Positions 10,139-17,648 of a stretch of DNA of 40,237 nt are shown here, one piece after another. Within the stretch, counting starts at the first letter, position 1. Each line of letters opens with the position of its first letter. Location of the stretch: the NCBI GenBank assembly GCA_026387915.1, contig JAPLKS010000002.1, positions 1 through 40,237 of the forward strand, given 5' to 3'. The notes below the pieces were generated by a model. That model made no database searches and was not told the origin of the DNA. It worked only from the letters and a program-made list of their open reading frames with translations. This DNA comes from Gemmatimonadota bacterium. Lineage in GTDB: Bacteria; Gemmatimonadota; Gemmatimonadetes; Gemmatimonadales; Gemmatimonadaceae. Position numbers and translations under genes: made by a program.

Positions 10139-11284
10139 ATGCCACGCGATTATACCGGAACCCTCGTGACGCCACAGAGTGCCGCCGTGTACGACACGGC
10201 GGCGTCGTCGACGATGTGGGCGGTGGTCTTCGCGGGAGGTATTGGCTCGCGCTTTTGGCCGCTGAGCACGCCGGCGCGCCCGAAGCCGCTCCTCGCGCTG
10301 GTGAGTGGCAGTCCCTTGCTGGCCGACACGGTGGGACGCCTCCAGCCGCTCATTCCACCCGAGCGTGTGCTGATTGCCACGAGCCGAGACATTGCGCCAG
10401 CTATTCGTTCGGTGGTGCAGGAGGTGCCGGAGGCCAATGTCTTAATTGAGCCACGCCCTCTTGGAACGGCGGCGGCGCTCGCGTGGGCCGCGCAGGAAGT
10501 GGCACGCCGTGCAGGCCCAGAGACGCTACTGTGCGCGGTCCATGCCGATCTCGCCATCGGGTTTCCGGGGGCGTTCCGCGAGGGGATACGGCGCGCGGCG
10601 TCTATCGCGCAGAGTGACGACGCGCTTGTGGCCCTCGGCGTGCGGGCCACGCGGGCCGAACCACAGTTTGGCTATCACGTGCCGGGTGCGCTGCTCGATG
10701 CCGATGCGCCGTTCGCTGCGGCTGGCGCGCGTCCTGTGGCGTCGTTTGTGGAGAAGCCGTCGGAACAAGAAGCGCGTGCGCTCGTGGGTGACGATGCGCT
10801 CTGGCACAGCGGTGTGGTGATGGGGAGCGCCAAGCGGTTTCTCAGTGAACTCCGTGACTGCACGCCCGAGATTGCGCCCGGGCTTCCGGCGCTCGCGGCG
10901 GGCGACTTGCCGTTATTCGTGCAGGCGATTCGCTCCGTTGGGCTAGAACGCGGACTGTTGGAGCGCACCGAGCGCATGCTGGTGCTCCCCTGTGACTGCG
11001 GCTGGGACGACGTGGGCACGTGGGCGAGCCTGCGGCGTGCGCGCGAGCTCGACGACGACGGGAACGGTGCGCTTGGGGAGGTGTCGTTCGTGGACGCCAC
11101 CGGGAACGTCGTGCACGCGGAGCGCGGGAGCGTGGTGATGTACGGCGTGTCGCAACTGTTGGTGGTGTCACTCAACGGGCTGACGTTTGTGACGACGCTG
11201 GAGCGGGCGAATGACCTCAAGCCGATGCTCGACGCGCTCCCCGGCAGTATGCGGATAAACCCTAGCGGGCAGAGCGTACATTAA
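10139..11284 (+). CDS. manC: Mannose-1-phosphate guanylyltransferase
   Basis: Makes GDP-mannose from mannose 1-phosphate and GTP in the cytoplasm, for polysaccharide or glycan synthesis. The nucleotidyltransferase signature FAGGIGSRFWPLSTPARPKPLL is at residues 31-52, with the Gly loop and Lys49. VEKP is in the middle, and CDCGWDDVGTW toward the C-terminus is typical of ManC/RfbM enzymes. At 381 aa it lacks the isomerase domain of bifunctional forms. ATG 10139 is taken as start; ATG 10214 (just before WAVVFAGG) would give 356 aa and matches the usual family N-terminus equally well. The frame continues upstream into the patatin gene on the other strand, which is not real coding. Confidence 0.87.
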   Translation: MPRDYTGTLVTPQSAAVYDTAASSTMWAVVFAGGIGSRFWPLSTPARPKPLLALVSGSPLLADTVGRLQPLIPPERVLIATSRDIAPAIRSVVQEVPEANVLIEPRPLGTAAALAWAAQEVARRAGPETLLCAVHADLAIGFPGAFREGIRRAASIAQSDDALVALGVRATRAEPQFGYHVPGALLDADAPFAAAGARPVASFVEKPSEQEARALVGDDALWHSGVVMGSAKRFLSELRDCTPEIAPGLPALAAGDLPLFVQAIRSVGLERGLLERTERMLVLPCDCGWDDVGTWASLRRARELDDDGNGALGEVSFVDATGNVVHAERGSVVMYGVSQLLVVSLNGLTFVTTLERANDLKPMLDALPGSMRINPSGQSVH

Positions 11285-11360
11285 TTTATTATGAATGCGC
11301 GTCCGGCCAGTCTGGGCTCGGCCTCGGACGTTCACCCGACCTGACACGAGGGTTGCATTC

Positions 11361-13514
11361 ATGGTTTCGTTGAGACCGCTCTTCGCCGCCGCTCTGGTGT
11401 TCGGGCTTTCTGCCACCGTCAGCGCGCAGCAAGCCGCGCCGCCCACCGCACCGAGCGACAGCGCCAAGGCCAAGTTGCCGAGCGTGACTGTCACCGCGAG
11501 CCGCTCTGGACTGCCGCTTTTTTCCACGCCGCTGGCGGTGACCACCGTCTCCCGTGAAGAGTGGGCCGGCCGCAGTGGCTTCGGCCTCAACGACGCGCTC
11601 GCGCATGTGCCAGGGGTCTTGGCCCAGTCGCGCTCCGGCAGTGGCGACATTCGTCTCACGATTCGCGGCTTTGGCGCGCGCGGGGCGGGCGATCGCTCCA
11701 ATGCGGGGACCGCGCGCGGTGTGCGCATTCTCCTCAATGGCATTCCCGAGACCGAGCCCGACGGTCGCACGTCGTTCGACGGCGTGGACCTCGCGGCCGT
11801 TTCCAAAATCGAAGTCGTGCGCTCCAACGCATCGGCCCTCTGGGGCAATGCGGCGGGTGGCGTGATCAATATCAATACCGTGCCGGAGTACAGCTCCCCG
11901 TTTGCCGACGCTGAGACGGTGATTGGTGGCGACGGACTCAAGCGGTTTGCGGTGAAGGGCGGCACACTCGCGGGCGCTGCACGTCTGTTCGGCACGTTCG
12001 TGAACTCGGGGTACGACGGGTGGCGTCCGAACTCGCAGGCCACGCGTGCTTTGTTCGATGGCGGAGTAATGGCGCCCCTCGGCGATCGCACGACGTTCGG
12101 CGCGTTGCTGATGGTGACGCACAACAAGTTCAACATTCCCGGCCCACTCACGCAGGCGCAGGTCGACGCAAACCCACAACAGGCCAACGCGACCTATCTC
12201 ACTCGGCTCGAGCGTCGCGACAACGTCATCGGCCGGCTCGGGCTCACGCTCAACCACACGATCGACGAGACGCAGGGCTTTAGCACGATGCTCTTCGTGG
12301 CGCCCAAGTATCTGCAGCGGTCAGAGCGCGGGACGTACCGCGATTTCAATCGCTATCACGTGGGCGGAAACGCCGTGTATCACGCGACGGGCACCTTGAG
12401 CAACGATCTCAAGGGGACGTTCTCGGCCGGCACTGACCTGGCGTACCAGGACGGCACGATTCTGTTCTACGGTCTGACGCCTGCCGGTGGCCGTGCCACC
12501 GACCTCCGCGACAACAAACGCGAAGGCGCGAACAACTTTGGGGTGTTCGTGAATGAAGACCTCGCGGTCGGGGCTGATTGGGCGGTGAGCGTCGGTGCGC
12601 GCTACGACGCGGCGACCTATACCTATAACAGCAACATTACGCCCCAGCTGAACACCACGAAGAGCTTCACCGGCGTCACGCCTAAGATCGGGCTCACCTA
12701 CAAGGTGAATCCCACGCACAGCTGGTATGTGAGCGTTGGCGGAGGCTTTGAAGTGCCGGCGGGGAACGAGACGGACCCCTCCAGCACCTTTGGGCAGGAC
12801 ACCGTCACGGCTATCAATCCGCTGCTGGAGCCGGTGCGGTCCACGACCTACGAATTTGGCACGCGGCACGTGCTCGGCCTGGGCGGGGCGTTCTTGCAGG
12901 AACTCTCGTACGATGCCGCCGTGTTCCTGACCAGTATGTCCAACGAAATCGTACCGTACCGAGGCGGACGGTTCTATTTCACCGCCGGCAAGGCGCAGCG
13001 CACGGGTGCAGAGTTGGGGCTGACGCTGCGCGCGGCGGGCGGGCTGTCGCTTGAGAGCGCGGTGACATTGATGAACGCGGAGTACAAGACGTACCTCGTG
13101 GACTCCGTGCACTACGGCAAGCCGGGCAAGTTCGCCAACTACAGTGGGAATAAAGTGGTCGGGGTTCCCGACGCGATGGTCCACGTGACGCTCGGCTGGC
13201 TTCCCGAGGGATTGGGCGGCCTGCGGTTCCAGCTCGGCACGCAGCAGACGAGCGGCTACTTCCTCGACGATGCCAACACGGTGCGGGTGCCGTCTGAGTT
13301 GGTTTTTGATATCGGCATTGTCGCGACGACGCCATTCGACCTCGGCAACGGGTTGGGGGTGCGCGGTGCCGTCCGCGTGCAGAATCTGACGGACAAGCGG
13401 TATATCGGGTCGGCATTTCTGAATCCGGATGTCGTCAATGGTGTGCCGGTGGCATATGAGCCCGGGTTGCCGAGGCAGTTACTGCTGTCGCTGTCGTTTG
13501 AGCGGTTGAGGTAG
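11361..13514 (+). CDS. TonB-dependent outer-membrane receptor
   Basis: A 717-aa transporter that imports a ligand across the outer membrane using TonB energy. It has a signal peptide (about 1-21, ending SATVSA), a TonB-box-like stretch (LPSVTVTASRSG, 37-48), a plug domain with PGVLAQSRSG, IRGFGARG, ILLNGIPETEPDG and VEVVRS-like IEVVRSNASALWGNAAGGVI, then a 22-strand-type barrel ending ...LSFERLR. The FecA/CirA-like plug contains the RGFG and GN.AGGVINI landmarks. No carboxypeptidase-like N-terminal domain is present, unlike the SusC-type receptor at 21.9 kb. ATG 11361 follows GAGGG. A TATTAT at 11287-11292 just after manC could be its -10, without a recognisable -35. The substrate cannot be read from sequence. 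Confidence 0.9.
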   Translation: MVSLRPLFAAALVFGLSATVSAQQAAPPTAPSDSAKAKLPSVTVTASRSGLPLFSTPLAVTTVSREEWAGRSGFGLNDALAHVPGVLAQSRSGSGDIRLTIRGFGARGAGDRSNAGTARGVRILLNGIPETEPDGRTSFDGVDLAAVSKIEVVRSNASALWGNAAGGVININTVPEYSSPFADAETVIGGDGLKRFAVKGGTLAGAARLFGTFVNSGYDGWRPNSQATRALFDGGVMAPLGDRTTFGALLMVTHNKFNIPGPLTQAQVDANPQQANATYLTRLERRDNVIGRLGLTLNHTIDETQGFSTMLFVAPKYLQRSERGTYRDFNRYHVGGNAVYHATGTLSNDLKGTFSAGTDLAYQDGTILFYGLTPAGGRATDLRDNKREGANNFGVFVNEDLAVGADWAVSVGARYDAATYTYNSNITPQLNTTKSFTGVTPKIGLTYKVNPTHSWYVSVGGGFEVPAGNETDPSSTFGQDTVTAINPLLEPVRSTTYEFGTRHVLGLGGAFLQELSYDAAVFLTSMSNEIVPYRGGRFYFTAGKAQRTGAELGLTLRAAGGLSLESAVTLMNAEYKTYLVDSVHYGKPGKFANYSGNKVVGVPDAMVHVTLGWLPEGLGGLRFQLGTQQTSGYFLDDANTVRVPSELVFDIGIVATTPFDLGNGLGVRGAVRVQNLTDKRYIGSAFLNPDVVNGVPVAYEPGLPRQLLLSLSFERLR

Positions 13515-13517
13515 CGG

Positions 13518-13547
13518 TTGATGGCGCGGTGCCGTTCATCGTATTAT
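13518..13547 (+). promoter_or_regulatory. Sigma70-type promoter candidate for apaG
   Basis: TTGATG at 13518-13523 and TATTAT at 13542-13547 are 18 bp apart and lie 50 bp upstream of apaG, directly after the TonB receptor gene. Confidence 0.5.
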
Positions 13548-13596
13548 TTAGAAGGCTACCTGCGACGCGCTTCTTTGGACGGCACCTCAACACTTC

Positions 13597-14007
13597 ATGT
13601 CACCGAACTCGACTTTTTTCTACCGCATGACCGACGGCATTCGCGTGACCGTCCGTCCTGTGTATCTGCCTGAACAGTCGATTCCGGAGCAGCAGCAGTT
13701 TGTGTTTGCGTATTTTGTGCGCGTGGAGAACACGGCGACGCAGTCGGTGCAGCTGCTCTCGCGCCGCTGGCGCATTCACGACTCAATTGGCGAAGACACC
13801 GAAGTGGCGGGAGACGGCGTGGTGGGCGAACAGCCGTTGCTCATCCCAGGCGCGGTGCACGAGTATCAGAGCTTCTGTGTGCTCAAGTCCGCCAATGGGC
13901 ACATGGAGGGCGAGTATCGCTTTGTGCGCGCCGACTCCACGCGTTTTGATGCCGCCATTCCGCGCTTCACACTCGCCGCTGGCGAGTGGCAGAACTCGTC
14001 GAGTTAG
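13597..14007 (+). CDS. apaG: ApaG domain protein
   Basis: A single-domain 136-aa protein of the ApaG family (fibronectin-III-like fold), historically linked to Co/Mg resistance and diadenosine tetraphosphate levels in enterobacteria; its biochemical role is unsettled. Family landmarks are clear: GIRVTVRPVYLPEQS, FAYFVRVENTA, VQLLSRRWRIHDS, EVAGDGVVGEQPLLIPGAVHEYQSF and MEGEYRFV. The ATG at 13597 gives ten extra residues before the usual start region; ATG 13627 (MTDGIRV) is an alternative. Monocistronic by position, with a promoter candidate just upstream and a convergent gene downstream. Confidence 0.92.
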   Translation: MSPNSTFFYRMTDGIRVTVRPVYLPEQSIPEQQQFVFAYFVRVENTATQSVQLLSRRWRIHDSIGEDTEVAGDGVVGEQPLLIPGAVHEYQSFCVLKSANGHMEGEYRFVRADSTRFDAAIPRFTLAAGEWQNSSS

Positions 14008-14043
14008 TCGAGCGGTCGGCCGCCGTGACGGCGTGCCTCGCGT

Positions 14044-14709
14044 TTAGCGCATCGCGGCTGGTTTCTTTGAGCGGGCCATGCGGAGCAGTAAGGACAGCGC
14101 GAAGAGCACCGAAATCACAAGGACGAGCGCGCTGACGAACTTCACGCTGCGCGCGATGGCGGTGTCCTGCTTCAATCGTCCCGCGTGTGCCAGCAGATAG
14201 TGCCAGTCGTGACCCGCGCCGTCCTCTGAAAAGCTGAGCAGGTCAAGGTCTTGGGCGCGTGCGTCGGCAATGTACGGGGCGAGATTCGCGAAGCTCGAGG
14301 CCAGCCAGGTGCCGCACGCGGCTACGCCGAACCAGTCCTGCGCCGTCACGGCGAGCGCCGCCGCCGCGCCAATCGGTACAAGCAACTGCATCAGGCTGCC
14401 GCCGGCCACCGTCAGCCACTCGCCGCCGAAGGAGAAGAAGAGGTGCCCGAACTCGTGCGCGCCAAAGTTGATGCCGCCAAAGAGATTCGGGCCCATCGGG
14501 TCCTGCAGACAGCGCACGGCCTGCCAGACGAACAGCACTAGGATCAGGGCGCGCCAATGCCAGGCGCGTCCTTCGCACCAGTCGTCCATGCGCTGGCCTA
14601 GTGGGATGCCGTCGGAGTCTTCGCTCACCACGCTAAAATCGCTGGCCGCGCACGGTGGCGCCAGACGGCCCGCCGCACAGGTGCCGATGTCGCGCCCGTG
14701 GGGTATCAT
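14044..14709 (-). CDS. Membrane protein with HEFGH motif, M50-like
   Basis: A 221-aa integral membrane protein. Hydrophobic segments are near residues 55-67, 102-121, 126-146 and 192-209. FGAHEFGHLFFSFGGEW in the first half carries the HExxH zinc signature at the edge of a hydrophobic stretch, as in site-2-protease-like (M50) and related membrane metalloproteins. A second zinc-ligand motif of M50 (NxxPxxxxDG) is not seen, so catalysis is uncertain. ATG 14709 is chosen because GAGG sits about 6 bases before it; TTG at 14718 and ATG 14589 (MDDWCEG) are alternatives. The polar N-terminus before residue 40 is poorly supported. Convergent with apaG, 36 bp apart. Confidence 0.6.
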   Translation of the reverse strand: MIPHGRDIGTCAAGRLAPPCAASDFSVVSEDSDGIPLGQRMDDWCEGRAWHWRALILVLFVWQAVRCLQDPMGPNLFGGINFGAHEFGHLFFSFGGEWLTVAGGSLMQLLVPIGAAAALAVTAQDWFGVAACGTWLASSFANLAPYIADARAQDLDLLSFSEDGAGHDWHYLLAHAGRLKQDTAIARSVKFVSALVLVISVLFALSLLLRMARSKKPAAMR

Positions 14710-14848
14710 ATTCCTCAACCTGTGAACTATTCAAGCTCCGTAGAGGTTTGTAATTCTCGGTGCGGGTCGCGCGGGTTTTGTGATCCACCGCACAGACACG
14801 GTGTTCCGGTAGTGGGCTTTCCTCTGACCTCCGAATATTCTTCCTAGC

Positions 14849-17545
14849 GTGAATCGCCTCTGGTGGACGGTGCTCCTCCTCGCCGCGTGCGAGAGTTCGA
14901 GCAAGACGGTCGAGCCGAACCCGGTCAAGTCGATCGACGTAACACTGTCGGCGGCGCAGGCCGTCGCGGGGGCGACGGTGCAGGCGACCGCCGTCATCAA
15001 AGACGCGGCGGGTGCGATTCTTACGGATCGCCGGCCGACGTGGACTTCTGTTTTTCCGACCGTCGCGACGGTGGATAACAACGGACTCGTCACCACGCTG
15101 GCGGCTGGGCAGGCCACCATCCGTGCCTCGGCGGGCGGTGTGAGCGCCGACGTGACGTTGCTCATTGTAAATCCACGCGCTGCGTCCATTCGCCTTGTGC
15201 GCGACGCCGAAACCGTGTTCATCCCCGGCGGCGCATTGCAGCTGCTTGCGCTGGTCAAAGATTCCAGCGGCGTTGCCATCGCCAATCCGACGATTGCCTG
15301 GCAGTCCACGCAGCCGCTGATCGCATCGGTGAGTGCGCTCGGTCTGGTGACCCCGCTCGCCGTGGGCACCACCACCGTTCGGGCAACAGTCGATGGCAAT
15401 ACGGCCAGCGCGGTCATCACCGTGAAGGCGACGGTTGCGGCGAGTTCTCCAATCATTACGACCGTGGGACCGTCCACAACGCTACGCCCCGGCGGTAGCT
15501 ACACACTTACGGGCTCAAACTTCTCGGCCACCGCGTCGGCAAATGCGGTGGTCGTGGATGGCGTGGCGGCGACAGTCACCTCTGCGACCACAACGCAACT
15601 TGGGATCACGCTGCCGACGTCAGGCTTTGCGTGCGAGCCTTCGCGCACGGTGTACGTGCAGGTGTCGACAGCCGGCCAGTTGGGTATTGCCCCCGTGACG
15701 CTTCAGGTGGCCAACCTGCGCACGCTCGCCGTGGGGCAGAGTGTGGTGATCACGAATGCCGCGGAAGTGCGCTGCAATGAACTCGCGCTGGCCAGTGGTC
15801 GCTATGCGATTAGTGTGTACAACGCGTCACGACAGGCGGTGTCGTCGTCGGCGCCTGGCAATGTGTTTGTGCAGGTGCGTGGTGCGGTGCCTGCTGTGAG
15901 TGCCGCCACGGCGGCAACGACAGCTTCCGCGATCACGAGCACTACGAGCACTGTCGCGCAGCGGGCGACCGTCGACGGTGCGACTGCGATGTCTGGTGCA
16001 GCAGTCGCGGCGCGCCCACTCACCCGTGCCTGGGATGGCGCTGTCCCGCGCATTGGCGGTACGGCCTTTGATCGCGACGAGGAAGTCCGTCGGCTGCGCG
16101 TGGCCGATGTCACCCACGAGCGACTGCTCGAGCGCAATGCGGATTTTATGCGCGCCAACGGTGCGGCCATTCGCGCCGCGCTCGCTCGACCGCGTGCGAA
16201 CACGGTGGCGGCGGCCACCTCCGGGCCGACCATCGGTACGCTCGGCGCCATCACGCCGCTCAAACTGCCCAATCTCGACGCGACCAACTTCTGCGTGACA
16301 AACGTGCCAATGAATGTCCGCACGGCATACGTGGGGACGCACGCCATCATTGTTGAGGACACGGCCACCGTGGCCAATGGCCTGCCGACACTCGCGGGGA
16401 AGATGGACGCGGATTACGCCACGCTCGGGCAAGAGTTCGACAACGTGATGTGGCCGATTCTCACGGCGAACTTTGGCAACCCGCTGGCGATGGACGCCAA
16501 GCTGAGCAGCACGGGCAAGGTCGTGATGGTGTTTACGCCCAAGGTGAACGCGCTCCTCTTTGGCACCATGCTGGGATTTGTGGTGAACTGCGACTTCGAC
16601 GCCTCGCAGCCGTCGAGCAACGTTGGCGAGTTCTTTTATGCTGTGGCGCCCACCAGCACGGACCCCGGCTACACCAGTCGCCCCGACTCGCGCAAGCAAT
16701 GGTTGCGGCTCATGCGCGGGACGGTGCTGCACGAAGTGAAGCACGTCACCGCGTACGCGGAACGGCTGTCGCGGCCTAACTACTCGCTCGAAGAAACGGG
16801 ATGGGAAGAAGGCACCGCGCGCTCGGCGGAAGAGTTCTTGGCACGCACGTACTACGGCACGGCGGCGAAGCAGAACACGGCGTACGCTGCCTCGCTCGGC
16901 TGCGATCTACAGTACAAGATTGCCGGGCCTTGTGCAGATCGCCCGATACTCATGCTGCGGCATCTCGACCAGCTCTACGCCTTTGGCGCCATCACCGAAA
17001 TCGGGTCGCCGCTCGGGCGCACCTTCTCCGGCGACGGCACCTTCTACGCTACGGCGTGGTCTATGCTACGCTGGGCGAATGATCACTTCGCCGCGTCCGA
17101 AGGACAGTTCTTCAAAGACTTCACGGCGAATGCGACCATCGGTGTGCCGAACTTTGAAGCGCGCACGGGGCGCGCCTGGGAAGAATCGCTCGGCGAATGG
17201 TCGCTGGCGCTCTTCCTCGATGACTATCCGTCGTTCACGCCTGCCAACGCGCGGCTCAAGTTCCCGTCGTGGAATCTGCGCAACATGTGGCTCGGGATGT
17301 GTTCCGACCTCGGCCCCTGCACGAGTCCCACCACGCCGTCGCAGTTGTATCCGTCGAGCAATCCGTGGTCCACGCACGCCGGCGGGTTTGGCAACTTCAC
17401 CACAGATCTCTCCTTGGCGGGCGGTTCGTTCTCCATCTTTGAGCTCTTTGGCAACTCAGCGGCGAGTCAGTTGATTGAGGTGCGCTCGCCGGCCGGCACC
17501 GATCCGCCAAATACGATTCGCGTGGCCATCGTACGGTTGCCGTAG
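14849..17545 (+). CDS. Ig-like domain lipoprotein with C-terminal gluzincin metallopeptidase
   Basis: A large 898-aa surface or periplasmic lipoprotein. The GTG start at 14849 opens a very short signal with LLAAC (Cys14). Two bacterial Ig-like (Big_2) domains follow at about 26-108 and 110-197, recognisable by the VATVDNNGLVTTLAAGQATIRAS type of repeat, then an IPT/TIG domain at about 199-290. An Ala/Thr/Ser-rich linker covers about 345-385. The C-terminal half contains TVLHEVKH with His628, Glu629 and His632, followed by GWEEGTARSAEEF, where Glu653 or Glu654 is the likely third zinc ligand. This is the gluzincin pattern seen in M30-like peptidases. Substrate unknown. A perfect hairpin begins at its stop codon. 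A TATTCT at 14836-14841 could make a nearly leaderless message. Confidence 0.82.
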   Translation: MNRLWWTVLLLAACESSSKTVEPNPVKSIDVTLSAAQAVAGATVQATAVIKDAAGAILTDRRPTWTSVFPTVATVDNNGLVTTLAAGQATIRASAGGVSADVTLLIVNPRAASIRLVRDAETVFIPGGALQLLALVKDSSGVAIANPTIAWQSTQPLIASVSALGLVTPLAVGTTTVRATVDGNTASAVITVKATVAASSPIITTVGPSTTLRPGGSYTLTGSNFSATASANAVVVDGVAATVTSATTTQLGITLPTSGFACEPSRTVYVQVSTAGQLGIAPVTLQVANLRTLAVGQSVVITNAAEVRCNELALASGRYAISVYNASRQAVSSSAPGNVFVQVRGAVPAVSAATAATTASAITSTTSTVAQRATVDGATAMSGAAVAARPLTRAWDGAVPRIGGTAFDRDEEVRRLRVADVTHERLLERNADFMRANGAAIRAALARPRANTVAAATSGPTIGTLGAITPLKLPNLDATNFCVTNVPMNVRTAYVGTHAIIVEDTATVANGLPTLAGKMDADYATLGQEFDNVMWPILTANFGNPLAMDAKLSSTGKVVMVFTPKVNALLFGTMLGFVVNCDFDASQPSSNVGEFFYAVAPTSTDPGYTSRPDSRKQWLRLMRGTVLHEVKHVTAYAERLSRPNYSLEETGWEEGTARSAEEFLARTYYGTAAKQNTAYAASLGCDLQYKIAGPCADRPILMLRHLDQLYAFGAITEIGSPLGRTFSGDGTFYATAWSMLRWANDHFAASEGQFFKDFTANATIGVPNFEARTGRAWEESLGEWSLALFLDDYPSFTPANARLKFPSWNLRNMWLGMCSDLGPCTSPTTPSQLYPSSNPWSTHAGGFGNFTTDLSLAGGSFSIFELFGNSAASQLIEVRSPAGTDPPNTIRVAIVRLP

Positions 17546-17585
17546 CAAACAGGGGCGCTCTCCATTGAGAGCGCCCCTGTTTGCT
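17544..17585. terminator. Long perfect hairpin between convergent genes
   Basis: A 19-bp perfect stem (17544-17562 with 17567-17585) closed by a CATT loop overlaps the last bases of the TAG stop of the upstream gene. It lies between the + strand lipoprotein and the - strand ABC permease, so it can stop both transcripts. No T-run follows the stem on either strand; the T bases of GTTTGCT are in the stem itself. Confidence 0.75.
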
Positions 17586-17648
17586 GTGAATCGCGGCCGT
17601 CGGAAGAAAATGGCCGAGTGCGCGTCGAGTTGACGCGCGATGCTGCGG

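Noticed and set aside
11285-11360. Riboswitch upstream of the TonB receptor
   Set aside because: The gap is only 76 bp and shows no conserved riboswitch core such as a B12 box.
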